Shown one piece after another: positions 20,684-30,955 of a stretch of DNA of 64,000 nt. Both the position numbers and the translations under genes were made by a program. Each line of letters starts with the position of its first letter. Within the stretch, counting starts at the first letter, position 1. The notes beneath the pieces are model-generated. The model was not told where the DNA came from. It was given only the letters and a program-made list of their open reading frames with translations, and did no database searches. Source of the stretch: Rhipicephalus microplus (Eukaryota > Arthropoda > Arachnida > Ixodida > Ixodidae); contig NC_134700.1 in the NCBI RefSeq assembly GCF_043290135.1, positions 238,624,088 to 238,688,087 on the forward strand. The letters run 5' to 3'.

Positions 20684-22919
20684 CTATACCGTGTACTTCG
20701 AGCTGCGCTTGCGTCCTTTCTTGCGGTGCTCGCTCGATCTCTTCTTGTATTTCCTCGTTTTGTTCCGGCGAGCCCTTTCCACCGATGGTATCTGAGGCGG
20801 CGTCTCAGCCATCGTTGTCACTTCCGACATTGTTAGCGGGTCATAACGCTCAACCAATCCTGTCACCCGCTTGTTCATGTCACGACATTGGGCCTGGCTG
20901 ACCGCCTCCGTCACCTTTACACTGTCGGTCGGTTGAGGTCGTGCCAACGTAAGTCCAGCTGCCCAGCACGTAAACTCATTCAATACGATCATGTTCTCAT
21001 TCGCTGTCTCTTGCGCCCAGGCTTCACCTTGGGCTCGGGTGAAATCCTTCACAGGATTGTTCTCCGCTGAATCTCGCGGTCCCTGTGTCAGCGGGGGCTC
21101 CATCTTCGGGTCTTCCCCCAAACACTCTGGATCATTCGGCCCTCGCGCCCCGTCGATGTTTCCGATGACGAGGTCGTACAGGGGGGTCGTCATGCATAGA
21201 GCAGTAACCTTACCGCTGAAGTACGGGGTTTCAACCTCAATTTCTGCTTCGGGAAGCATCCGAAACGTACTGTCAATTAGGCAAACCAGTTTCGTTTTGC
21301 CTGTCAACTCACCTTCCCATACCAAATTTCTCCGCACGATAACCGTGGAGCTACCGGTGTCTCTTAACACCGTAATCTTCTTGCCCGCAACTTTTCCAGG
21401 CAGCGTTGGCATTCCCTTCGTAACACCGGTCGGCTGTTTTGTCATTACAGCACCCACAATAGGAAGTTTCTCCCCATTTTTCAACTCTATAAATCCGTTG
21501 GTGACGGCTTCACCATCGGATTTTGGTGCTGCTAGCACACAGGATACCTGGTGGGTTTGACTCGCTGCGTTACGACATGCGTCTGCTTTGTGCCCAGTAT
21601 GACCACACTTGAAACATTTTACTACCGTAGGGCTCGTAAAGTTAGTACGACAGTTGTTCGCGCGATGACCCACTCGGTTACACAGAAAACATCGCGGAAC
21701 ACTCTTCGGTGCACGCTTCTTTTGTTCGGGTGCCGAAATTTTCGAATCTTCGGGACACTGCTTCTTGACTCTGGCCAAATTTGTGCCACCTTGTGCTTCC
21801 AAGAATTGATCAGCTAATTCAAGCATGTCTTCAAGTGACTTAGCTCTCCTCTCTTTAAAGTACAGCGACAGGCTTGGGTGGCAACTAGTAAGAAATTGTT
21901 CTCTAATTAGGAGCTCTCTAAGCTCATCGTACTCCTGCGCTGTCCCTGAAAGTTCAATCCATCTGTCGAAATAAATGCAGTCAGGCGGCATACTGCGTAG
22001 CCGTCTCACCATCAGCTGGCTTTCCTGTCCGAAATCTGTCCCGGAAACCTTCCACAGTAAATCTAAATCGCTTCAGCAAAGCAGTTTTCACCTTTGCATA
22101 GTTGGCTGCATCGGTCGGCGTCAGCCTACTGTACACACTGAGCGCTTCACCACTCAAGCAAGTACTCAAAGCAGGGGCGGCGCCAGGATGTTTTTACTGG
22201 GGGGGGGGGGGGCAACCACGAAAAGTGAGTTCCTCCGGGGGGGGGGGCAAGCTAGCTCTGCTCCTACTAGGTTTTCAATATATGCTTCCAGGAACTTGGG
22301 TGGGCATAGGGGGGGCAGGCGAGAATTTTGGGGGGGCTCCAGCCCACCCTTGCCCCCCCCCCCCCCCTGGCGCCGCCCCTGACTCAAAGCAGTTGCCCAT
22401 TGATGTTCCGGCCAGTTCTGGCTCCTTGCAATCGTCTCAAATCTGTGAAGGTACGCGTCAAGGTCGTCCTTCTTTTCATCAAACGCTACGAGCAGCTTGC
22501 TTGGGTTCAAGCGGAAGCCATGACCTTCCCGTTCGCTGCTTTCAACTCTTGCTTGGACGGGAGTATCACTTCGCTGTTGCAAACGGAGCCGCTCGAGTTC
22601 CATCTCGTGCTGCCGCTGCCGTTCCCTTTCAGCCATCTCCGCTTCTCTTTCTTCTTTCAGCTGTCGCTCCTTTGCTTCTCTTTCTTCTTTCAGCTGTCGC
22701 TCCTTTGCTTCTCTTTCTTCTCTTGCCATTTCAGCTGCCAACTTTTCTCTCTCCAGCTCCAACTTCAATTGCTGCTCTCTTTCTTCTCTCGCCCTTTCGG
22801 CTGCAAACCTCTCTCTCTCTCTCCAGCGCCTCTTTCTCCTTCTGGCTTACCCACTTCCGTAGTTCGGCGCCAGAAAGACCCATATTCTCACCAAAAGCGA
22901 CTACCTCTTCGAGATCCAT
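20684..22919 (-). pseudogene. Gag and aspartic protease of the LTR element, disrupted
   Basis: The likely start is the ATG at 22917-22919, beginning MDLEEVVAFGENMGLSG. A charged coiled coil with tandem EREAKERQLKEE repeats follows. An indel in a CT/AG microsatellite near 22810 shifts the frame. The capsid-like part is split by the MITE at 22172-22381, and a further frameshift lies near 21995. From 22012 the frame is open, with two CCHC knuckles (CFLCNRVGHRANNC and CFKCGHTGHKADAC). The aspartic protease signature follows (LRDTGSSTVIV, then the flap-like LVIGNIDG). The protein ends in a basic Lys/Arg-rich tail with no polymerase. The knuckles and the DTGSS triad look intact. Confidence 0.85.
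22172..22381. mobile_element. hAT-like MITE (210 bp) with 8-bp target-site duplication
   Basis: The ends are perfect 16-bp inverted repeats, CAGGGGCGGCGCCAGG and its complement. The octamer ACTCAAAG is repeated at 22164-22171 and 22382-22389. An 8-bp duplication and CAGGGGCG-type ends fit the hAT superfamily. The interior consists of long G and C runs. It interrupts the gag gene of the LTR element and is therefore younger than that element. Confidence 0.92.
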
Positions 22920-23098
22920 TGTGTCTCGCAAATAAAGTCTTGCCGCGTGCAAAAAATATCTGCCTAAATCAGTCTATCGGAACACTCTCTTGCACTCGTT
23001 AACGAGAACACTGAGCAACACACAAAATTGTTCCGATAGCACTAACAACAACTCCAGGCTCTTTCTCACAACTTTGGACACACTGTGCACCAAAAAGG

Positions 23099-23116
23099 TC
23101 CTTGTCGCGGACGCCA
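23099..23116 (-). other. Candidate primer-binding site
   Basis: On the minus strand the sequence starting TGGCGTCCGCGACAAGG lies 7 bases inside the 5' LTR. TGG at its start would pair with a tRNA CCA end. I cannot say which tRNA. Confidence 0.5.
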
Positions 23117-23123
23117 GATTAAT

Positions 23124-24231
23124 TGTCACAGGTCCCGTTAATTCGGGAGGCGTTCGCCGGGCTGATTCCAAGGGCCGAAGTATCGGCCCCCCGAACCGCA
23201 CCACGAAAGCGTGGACAATTTAGAAGTGGTCCTATTCGGCGCGCCAGCAGACGCCGGCTGTGGTCCAAAGAACAAGTCAGAGCCGAGAGTTGATAAACAA
23301 AACAAAACTATATTCTCAATGATGGCAGATAAAAACGATACACAAATATGCACAATCGACAATCGTTGAATATGATATGATACCAATCAAACAACCTACT
23401 ACACAGTACAATCAGCCACACTCGAAACAACGGACACAAACAACAATCCGCTCTACAATGCAATCACATGCGTCAAACAACCAAGGCACTTAAAGACGAA
23501 AGAGTTCGAAAACTTATTGAGTCCAAAGTCCTTGGAACAAAAGACTGAATGATACTCTCACTCAAAGTCCAGCGTTGTTGTCGTTCCACTGCCCCCGAAG
23601 TTTCTCTTCCAGGAAACCTCGCGTCTTCACTTGGCCGCTCTCCAGGCTCCAAACTTCTTCGCCCGAAACACGTCGACTTCACACACGCAGCTGTTGCCAC
23701 ACGTCTTCGCTCGATAGTGGTAGACACACACTCTTGCCTGTAGCTCGAGTCTTCACCCCTCAGGTGGAAATCCTCTTCTTCTCCTCCTTTGTCACGGAAG
23801 ACAAAAGGCTTCGCCCCCAAGGCGGAACACCCTACGCACTCTGGCGCATACTTTGTTATCCTGCTTTGTCACTAAGGACAAAACCTTCGCAGACTACACG
23901 GCGGAATACCCTACGCACTCTGGCGCTAACTTCCGTCTTCTCCTGATCTCCCGTGTCGGCTGCTCGATTAAATACCTTCCGCGCGAGATTCCAGAAATTT
24001 CTCATCATTTCGTCGGCGCGATACGCAGCGAAGGCTGGGGAAAGGGTGAGACAGTGCGAGGGCCGTCCTCGAAAGCTGACGCAACCCTGCACCACCACGC
24101 CCATTTCCATCGAGAACTCTCTAGGGCTTGCTCAGCCGCCGATGCGAGGAGGTTCGACGGCGAACCTACGCTTCCGAGGGGAGAGGGCGCGCGCCCGGGG
24201 AGTCTTTGGATGCTTGTTTTCTTTTTTTATC
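23124..24231 (-). repeat. 5' LTR, truncated at its outer end
   Basis: It starts TGTCACAGG like the other LTR and matches it to TTTTTTATCRTTG at about 24231. Sequence then switches to another element's gag, so the last approximately 65 bases seen at 20231-20295 are missing. It contains about 90 extra bases near 23304-23395 relative to the 3' LTR. Confidence 0.85.
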
Positions 24232-24450
24232 GTTGCCAGCATCAAAGCTTGCCAGCATCATGGTTGGGTCCCATCTGTGGTTTTCACTCACGAGCTCGTA
24301 GAGCTGAAGCCACTCATCGACGTCTTCGCCGTCAGTGCCCGAAAAGTTGCCAGGATCGTGGGGTGGAGTGGTTTCAATGACCACATGTGAGGTGGGCGCC
24401 GTTGATGCGCGAGGCGTGGCTGTTGGCGCAGCATCCCTGTCGGTAGACAA
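24232..24450 (-). pseudogene. N-terminal Gag fragment of a second LTR retrotransposon
   Basis: Starting at 24450 on the minus strand, the frame reads MSTDRDAAPTATPRAST. It then gives DPGNFSGTDGEDVDEWLQLY and ELVSENHRWDPTMMLA, a typical Gag N-terminal block of Ty3/gypsy-type elements. It stops being Gag-like at the junction with the truncated LTR at 24231. The 5' LTR of the same element lies 70 bases upstream (24521-24684). Confidence 0.7.
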
Positions 24451-24520
24451 GTTAGAAGCGGCAACTTGGCGTCCGCTGCGAAGCTCCGTCGTGCTTGGCT
24501 ACCCCGCACCTCCACCAAAA

Positions 24521-24680
24521 TGTTACGGGAGGGTACACAGAGAAACGAGGTTACAGCTAAGATATATCTACACGACACTAAGCCTAAGCCGAGATGGCAA
24601 GCCAGAGTGTGCCCCACATCCCAGAATCACGTCGTCTTTCTCGCTGTCTGTCTTGATTCTTCAGCGTGATGTAGTCTCGT

Positions 24681-24684
<4 letters not shown>
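24521..24684 (-). repeat. Short LTR (164 bp) of the second LTR retrotransposon
   Basis: The ends are TGTTACGGGAGG and TCTCGTAACA on the plus strand, an inverted TGTTACG/CGTAACA pair. On its inner side, a tRNA-end-like stretch CCCCGCACCTCCACCA lies at 24502-24517. It is separated by three bases and is a good primer-binding-site candidate. An AT microsatellite starts at its outer edge. Confidence 0.75.

Positions 24685-24748
<64 letters not shown>
24684..24748. repeat. (AT)n microsatellite
   Basis: About 32 uninterrupted AT units adjoining the short LTR. Confidence 0.98.
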
Positions 24749-24751
<3 letters not shown>

Positions 24752-24962
24752 AAGCATAAACAAAAAATATTTGGTCATGCAGTCAGACAATTTAAATATT
24801 TTATTTTAAATGTAACAATTTTCACAAGTTTAAATTGTGTGGTTGGAGAGAAAAACAACTTCGGTGGTTTAATGTGCATAGAATGTTGCCCCATTTTTAT
24901 TTTGCATTTGTCAAGTGTCTGCTGTACCCCAGTCCTTGCAGCACTGTGCAGATTTTGTGATA

Positions 24963-25148
24963 CAGTTGAACCCCTCTGTAAGAGGCACTGATATAACAGG
25001 CCAGAGCATGTAATAGACAGCAGCATGCCTGCATTGAAATAGGCGTTGGTCAGCAAGTGGGAAAGGGGCACCCTATTTATAAGAGACACTTTATTTGAGG
25101 GACAAAAACTGCTTCCCAGTATGTGTCTCTCATAAAGGAGTTGAACTG
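24963..25148. mobile_element. MITE with CAGTTGAAC-type ends (Tigger-like)
   Basis: The left end CAGTTGAACCCCTCTGTAAG and the complement of the right end, CAGTTCAACTCCTTTATGAG, are imperfect inverted repeats of about 26 bp. TA precedes the left end; the right TA is not preserved. The ends resemble the CAGTCGAAC ends of the Tigger element at 41398. Confidence 0.6.
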
Positions 25149-25373
25149 GAGTTGTCTGTGGTAGTGTTCAAATTTAAATCAACCACTACGCTACAAGATA
25201 TCTACAAAATGGTCACAAAATTTTTAATAAATTTTAACATAAATCAACGGCCTGACACATAGTTTAGTGACTGTAGGAATGTGCAAGATCAATACTGCGG
25301 CTGAAAAAGATTTCATTATGTCTAGGCTAAGCTGCATAACAAGTTGAATTTTGCAATACTCTTCCCGCTGCAG

Positions 25374-25628
25374 GTACCCCGTCTGATCAGTGGCATGGGA
25401 AGCATCATGGGAATGTACGTGGGCATGTCCTTCCTGCTGATTTTCAATGTGTTTGACATCATTGCTCGGGCTTTAGTTGTCTCCTACAAGCAGTTTCAGA
25501 GAGCGCGAGAATGTCCTGCAGCCCCTCGAGGTGCGACCTGGCACCCACACAACCTTCTGCCTGGTTATGGCTTCTTAAACTGGCGTGGATTTGCACCTTA
25601 CATGAATAAAGCTGCTGGACGTTATTGA
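25374..25628 (+). CDS. Probable terminal exon of a DEG/ENaC-type sodium channel
   Basis: An acceptor (CTCTTCCCGCTGCAG) ends at 25373, and the exon opens in phase 0. It encodes VPRLISGMGSIMGMYVGMSF followed by LLIFNVFDIIARALVV, a Gly-spaced, strongly hydrophobic segment. This resembles the second transmembrane helix and selectivity-filter region of degenerin/epithelial sodium channels. A basic cytoplasmic tail ending at TGA 25626-25628 follows. Upstream exons are not visible; the preceding 5 kb is LTR retrotransposons, so they would be beyond these or outside the window. The family call rests on one helix and could be wrong. It could instead belong to another membrane protein. Confidence 0.5.
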   Translation, partial: VPRLISGMGSIMGMYVGMSFLLIFNVFDIIARALVVSYKQFQRARECPAAPRGATWHPHNLLPGYGFLNWRGFAPYMNKAAGRY

Positions 25629-25897
25629 ACTATCAGCATTTGCAGGAAAAAGCGTTAAAGTACAGTACATAACGCCAAATAGGAATGCCTAATATAACTG
25701 CCCACAAACTGAAGACGAGCACCAAGTCTTATTGGGTGAGGAGTGAGGCATAGAACTGTCTGTCTAGTTGCTAGTTTTTCCCACGTAAGTAACAGTATAA
25801 GAAAAAACCTAACATAGAGCAATTTTTCTTCAACTCATAGCCTACACATACCGTTTGATTGGAGGCATCTCTTTCAAATCGTGCTCATTATAAAATT

Positions 25898-25903
25898 AAT
25901 AAA
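25898..25903 (+). promoter_or_regulatory. AATAAA polyadenylation signal candidate
   Basis: First plus-strand AATAAA after the stop codon at 25628, about 270 bases downstream. It is a plausible end signal for the channel-like gene. Confidence 0.4.
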
Positions 25904-26839
25904 GGACCTTACAGAATCTATGCTCATGTACAGGTGAATATCAGACCATTTTGGCTGAGAGTCACTTACATTCATCTTACATTTTACACATTGAGGTGAC
26001 TGCAAAGTGATTATGATTTTCAGCCAGCAAGTCACCGTGTGACATGAAGCCCATGTTTGCAAAATGATGGAAGAGTTAAGTGCTCGCACCCTTGCCCTCC
26101 CCTAGACTGGCTCTATATAGCTATGCATGGATCGCACTTTACAGTGCTCCTGGAATGAAACACAACAGTTTAGGGCTAAGTAATGCACATGCTTTCATTT
26201 CCACAACCTCCAGTTAGTGTCACATTGCTGTAAGACTGGCTTGCTCACTTTCAAGAGCCAACATCACCTTTCATCACAAGATTTCTAGAAGCATGATGTG
26301 GTTATCTCAAGGAGTTGTCAGGGGTGCAACAACTGAAACAGAATTCGGAGCAATTTTTGGAGCAGCAAAATACTACATTTAGGGCAGTGAAATGCGAATT
26401 CGGAGCAGGTTATTGGGAACAAAACATTCATTATTTATCATGAAAAACCAAATTTGGAGCAGTATGAAAAAGAAGGCTTACATATGGAAAACAATGTACA
26501 AACATTCACCATCGTGCCAAGTGAATAGGAAACGACCACTGCTATTTCAATAAAAGTAGTATCTTGAATCACCCGTACTAGCAAACATGTGATTAAGTCC
26601 AATTAGCATTTACCACAACCCTCTCAAATGCTTTGACAGAGTTTGAGGATTTATTTGATCATACCAATCATTCATCCCAAGTTATTTAATCATACACAGT
26701 TGCAAAAATGCGTTCCAAAGTCCAGACACGCATTAAGCCTGATTTTTAGAGAGTTAGCAGACTGTCCCGCTATTTGGGAGCAATAACGCAAAATACAAAA
26801 AAAAAGAAAAGCCAGCCCTGAGCGTAAAGTGCAGCACTG
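25904..26839. other. Non-coding spacer
   Basis: AT-rich sequence with no recognised gene. A TTCGGAGCA-containing stretch recurs at about 26340-26470 (AATTCGGAGCA twice and related words) and may be part of a repeat. Confidence 0.45.
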
Positions 26840-28140
26840 TCACAGTGAAAGCTAGAAGAACAGCCTTTCAAAGCCTTTTCTAAACACTTATTGGATAATT
26901 GCTGCAAGCACACTTGCTTGATACCCACTAAGGCATTAATAATAAAAATTTTTGTGTAGTAGGCTGGCATTCATTATGCTATTTTTCGTCATTCTTATGA
27001 GAAGCGTGGTATGCGCCAAACACTTGCAAGGAATTTTGTGCCAATTGTTCATGCAGTGGCTATGACGATGAGGAATTGTGCCTAAAGTGGGTATGCGCCC
27101 AAGTTAATGGGTGAACGAAAACAAGCTTTTATAATGGGTTGGAGTATTGGACGACTCACTTGTTACTACGCCATTCGCATTGTGCAGCAACTGGTTGTTC
27201 TTTCGCTGTTTTAAAACACTTTATAAGTAGTATTAACGCGATGACTTTCCCCACACCAAGCCTACTCAAGGCAAATTTGCCAACAAGTCTCAAGCACCCG
27301 CATGGCTCAGTGGTAGAATCCTGGGCTGGTGCCCAGTGAACCTGAGTTCGAGCCTCACTGTGTCATTGGTACTAGGTTTTTTTTTCTAAGTTTGACATTT
27401 GAGTTTTGATCTTTGAATTTGAGTTTTGATCTCATAACAGCTTTCGCTGTAAAAATCACCAAGCCTGCACAGAACCCAATCACAGCAATGCTGGAAGGCC
27501 GGCCTTTCAGAGCCTTTTCTAAGACTCTTTGGGTAGATGCTAGAAGCGCACTTGCTGGGTACCCACTACACCGTAAATAATAATGATTTCAGTGTAGTAG
27601 GCCGACATACACTATGCTATCCTTCGTCATTCTTCAGAGAGGCATGGCATCCGCTAAACACTTGTAACGAATGTTGTGCGAACTTTTTGTTTCTTGCAGT
27701 GGCTGACAACGATGAAGAACTACGCCTGAAGTGGGTATCTCCCACAGTTAATAGCTGATGAAGAACAATCTGTTGTAATAGGTTGGAGCATTGCACAACC
27801 CACTCATTACACAATTCGCATTGTGACGCCTGGTTCTTTTTTTGCTGTTCTAAAATGCTTTATCACTCATATTAAGGCAATTCCTCTCCCAACATCAAGC
27901 CTGCCTAAAGCAAGCTCACGACCGAGTCCCAAGCACCCGCATAGCTCAGCAGTAGAATACTGGGCTGGCACGCAGTGGACCTGGGATCGAATCCGATTAT
28001 GTCCTTTGTGTTTTTTCATTTGGTTTTTTTTTTCTTATTTCGTGCAATAGTGGTTACGGACACCGGTGGGAACACAGACAACTACAGTGCTGCGCGTGAC
28101 TCCTGTTGTGATCTCATAACAGCTTTCGCTGCAATAACGC
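26840..28140 (+). repeat. Diverged tandem duplication of about 640 bp carrying a tRNA-like SINE head
   Basis: Two units align in order: GCCTTTCARAGCCTTTTCTAA (26863 and 27502), ACACTTGY, the GTGGCT-GACGATGA block, then the CACCCGCAT-GCTCAG head (27299 and 27938). They end with CTCATAACAGCTTTCGCTG. The offset is 639 bases at two separate anchors and somewhat larger at the end. Traces before 26863 hint at further units. Confidence 0.8.
27299..27370 (+). mobile_element. tRNA-like SINE head, unit 1 (and 27938-28010, unit 2)
   Basis: GCATGGCTCAGTGGTAGAAT and GAGTTCGAGCC have the spacing of Pol III A and B boxes, and a short anticodon-like stem (CTGGG/CCCAG) lies between. There is no matching acceptor stem, so this is a tRNA-derived repeat rather than a tRNA gene. 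A diverged copy occupies 27938-28010 in the next tandem unit. Confidence 0.6.
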
Positions 28141-29208
28141 GTTTTATAGCAAGAACGCTGATCAAAAAGTGGGGCGACAATCTGTTTACTCCTGACGTCA
28201 GGGCCACTTACGTGTGCAAATTTGTATACATGGAGCCTTTGGGGAGTTTCGCAACTGGTATGATTGAATAACTGTGGATGCAAGCGACAGGTGGCCTGCA
28301 TCGCCCCATTTCTCGCTGAAGTTCGCGCAACTGAGAAAATTTTGAGGCTAGTCAAAAATTTTGGCACAGCGCGGTGCAATTTCAGCAAATCTCATTGTTT
28401 CGACACAGCTTGGCGCATAAATAGGGAATTGTATCAAATTGAAACAATTTGCACAGCTGTTACACCCGTGAGTTGGGAATGCCAGCTGTTATACTACAAG
28501 TTAAGAAGTGTTTCATTCTGCAAACATTGTACATTGCACTGCCAATATGGGCACTGTGCTTACAGACACTCGTGTAACCACTGAGCTGTTCCATGCAAGG
28601 TGTTGGCATAAACAGCACCAGACAAAGCAAACCACAGAAACCCTGCCAAAACTGCCTGTTAGCTGCCCTATGACAACTATTGATGTCACTGACACCACAC
28701 CTGAAAAGAAAACTTTTTTGTAATGACAATATTTTATAGTCTGAGGAACAAAAAGATAACACAAATGAACAAGCAATAAAAAAAAAGAAACACACAGTAA
28801 TATGTTGCATGTCTAGCAACTTATTAGTTCAGGAGTTACCAACGGTATTCAACTGAACAAATTATGTTCTACCTTGACAACTGGTTTCGTGTCAAACCTG
28901 AAGTACTAGTCCAGTTGAAACATAAAATTTCCACTTTGCCGGAAATGTGCTCTAGCTGCCACACAAGTGACCCGAGCCAAAATATATTATTGCGACTTTC
29001 TTCGATACTACAAAGCTACAGTGATGAACAACAACACAACTCACAAGAACACAGCTACATAGGTGCAGCAACAGCTGCGCAGCCCAGAGGGAGCTCTGGT
29101 CAATGATGCACCAAACCACTCATTATTGAAAAAGAAAACAGACCTCGATAAACATCTCACGAGTCAGTATTCATAACTCTCGTAAGGCAGTACACAGCAC
29201 TCATTCAC
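28141..29208. other. Non-coding spacer
   Basis: AT-rich, without recognisable genes or clear repeats. Confidence 0.45.
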
Positions 29209-30446
29209 TCAGCTTCGAGTACACATGGTCTTGCCTACATGGTCTTGCCTACATGGCTTGCTCTTCTGCTTTGCTGTAAAAGTGCTCTGGCCCTCTGACG
29301 TGTCTCGAAAGTACGATGATTCTGACAAGTCCTGTAATTGAGGCTCCTCCTCATCATCAAAACTTATTTCTTCCATTGCTCCACAGTCCCCAGTCTCCCA
29401 ATTAACCACTCCAGAGTCCAGAAAATGAGTGAGTCCCCGAATCTCTCTATGTGATGAAGCTTGTCCTCGCTTCCAGAATATTTGGTGATCTTCGTGTGCA
29501 GCTCATGCATTGCTTCCAAGACGCCTTTTTTTGCCTGGCTTGCTGGTAGTGAATGGTCACCCCTAGGGCAGTAACTATCTGAGCAAAGCTGCTTTACCGG
29601 TTCAATATCATTCCTGTTGCATTTTAATAGGCTCTGTTGAGTGCCACTCCCTCTTGCTTCACTGTCTCTAAAGGAAGGTACTGTTGAGTTGCCTTTGGTT
29701 TGCAGAGTGATTGCAGAATTTCTGAAAATGATAACACTTCCATTCTGATCAGTTGGAATCAAGGAAGTGAAGACCAATGGTGCAGTGCCCTGCTTGCCCA
29801 TGTCTACGGGTGACAGTGGAAGCTGGTTGCTGATCTGGAATCCAACACCAGGAAGGTTAACGAGATGGTTTTCGTTTTCTCCAGGTGCATGGTCAGCAGA
29901 TTCGTCGATGTCTTTGTCAAAATAATACGAACAGCTATTGGACGACTCTGAAGGCAGCTCAAGCTTCACATCTTTCAAGTATGGTGTATTCAGTCCCTCC
30001 TTAAGTTGAGGCAATGTTACTCCAAGTTCACGCCTGACAATATTATAGAGGTCTCTCCGGGTGATCAGGTGTATTTTCTGAAGCTTCCTCCCAAGAGATT
30101 TCTTTACACTCTTCAGCACAGTTTCAACAGGCACGCCTTGAGCAAGTTGCTGCGCAATGGCTTGTCTCTCCTCCTTGCTTAACCGCAAGTGGCCCAGGTC
30201 TATCTCATGCCCATAATTGTTTTTTTGGTAGACAAGCGTGACAATGCCAGTTTGCATGTTTTGAACGGTGGACAGTGTTGACATACAGTGCGCGTTAATT
30301 TTGCAGCTACCTTGAGACTTAAGCCGCCTACGACCCTTGCCGCTGGGGATGTAACTGCCAGATCGATGACACACATACAACCGTTTGATGCGACCGCCTT
30401 TCATCATTTTCCCGCCTGTGGTGGTGACAAAGCACACTTTCTCTCT
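29209..30446 (-). pseudogene. Zinc-binding (WRKY/GCM1- or MULE-like N-terminus) protein with two frameshifts
   Basis: The main frame (30446 to 29364) encodes GGRIKRLYVCHRSGSYIPSG, then KSQGSCKINAHCMSTL, a Cys/His arrangement like the zinc-binding domain of MULE-derived proteins. It continues with KNNYGHEIDLGHLRLSKEER and QAIAQQLAQGVPVETVL and a long polar region. Two discontinuities show. Near 30433 a different upstream frame carries FCRWKQDEERKC, directly preceded by an acceptor-like TTACTTTTTTCAG. Near 29410-29440 coding passes to another frame with WETGDCGAMEEISFDDEEE, ending at 29209. Either two indels have broken a gene, or the assembly has errors. An intact host gene or transposon-derived gene cannot be excluded. 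Confidence 0.55.
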
Positions 30447-30644
30447 TCATCCTGCTTCCAGCGGCAGAAATCTGAAAAAAGTAACACTGAATAACTAACG
30501 ATCCAAATGTCAGGACAACGTACACTGAACCAAAGTACGCGTTTTTATGTCCTGAATACTAAAGGAGCTGCATTCAGAGAATACGGCCACAAATACAATG
30601 AGAGTGCGAGAGGAAAGGATATAAGAAAAAGGAGCCACTGTCAA

Positions 30645-30955
30645 TAGGTAGTTTTCGAATAGGGGCCCCAAAAGTTTACGGCCCCAAAGAAATAGCGTCA
30701 AGACCACTGCGCATGCACAAAATGCGAACCGCGTTTGGGTTGGGGACGCTATTTCTCGAATTTAGTGGAAGCACCAAAGCCTGCCCCAAAATCTTTGCGC
30801 CAGGAACACGTGATGGTACCCACTGAAGTGACACGACGAAGAAATGGGAGAGTATCCTAAGTGCCGCTCACCCTACTCGAAAACTTTTCGCTCCTGCTTG
30901 ACCCAAAGCGGGCATACGCGAATCGCTTTGGGGACCCTATTCGAAAACTTCCTAA
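30645..30955. mobile_element. MITE with 27-bp-class terminal inverted repeats
   Basis: The left end (TAGGTAGTTTTCGAATAGGG) and the complement of the right end (TTAGGAAGTTTTCGAATAGG) match over about 27 bases. The hexamer TGTCAA flanks both sides (30639-30644 and 30956-30961). About 311 bp, non-coding. The superfamily is not clear. Confidence 0.75.

Larger units (their letters stand above)
19208..24231 (-). mobile_element. LTR retrotransposon encoding only Gag and protease
   Basis: The element has two direct LTR copies (19208-20295 and 23124-24231). A primer-binding-site candidate lies next to the right-hand (5') LTR and a polypurine tract next to the left-hand (3') LTR. The internal 2.8 kb encodes Gag and an aspartic protease on the minus strand. 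No reverse transcriptase, RNase H or integrase is visible, so it is either non-autonomous or internally deleted. The 5' LTR lacks about its first 65 bases. A 210-bp MITE lies in gag. Confidence 0.85.

Noticed and set aside
22166..22380. Gly/Pro-rich protein segment in gag
   Set aside because: It is the translation of the G and C runs of the inserted MITE.
22102..23002. Plus-strand Pro/Ser/Phe-rich reading frames
   Set aside because: These are antisense shadows of the Gag coiled-coil region.
24584..24790. Reading frame with an Ile/Tyr run on the minus strand
   Set aside because: It is produced by the AT microsatellite.
27299..27370. Functional tRNA gene
   Set aside because: A and B box-like words and a short anticodon-like stem are there, but no acceptor stem pairs. 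The sequence recurs with a repeat unit, so it is a tRNA-derived repeat.
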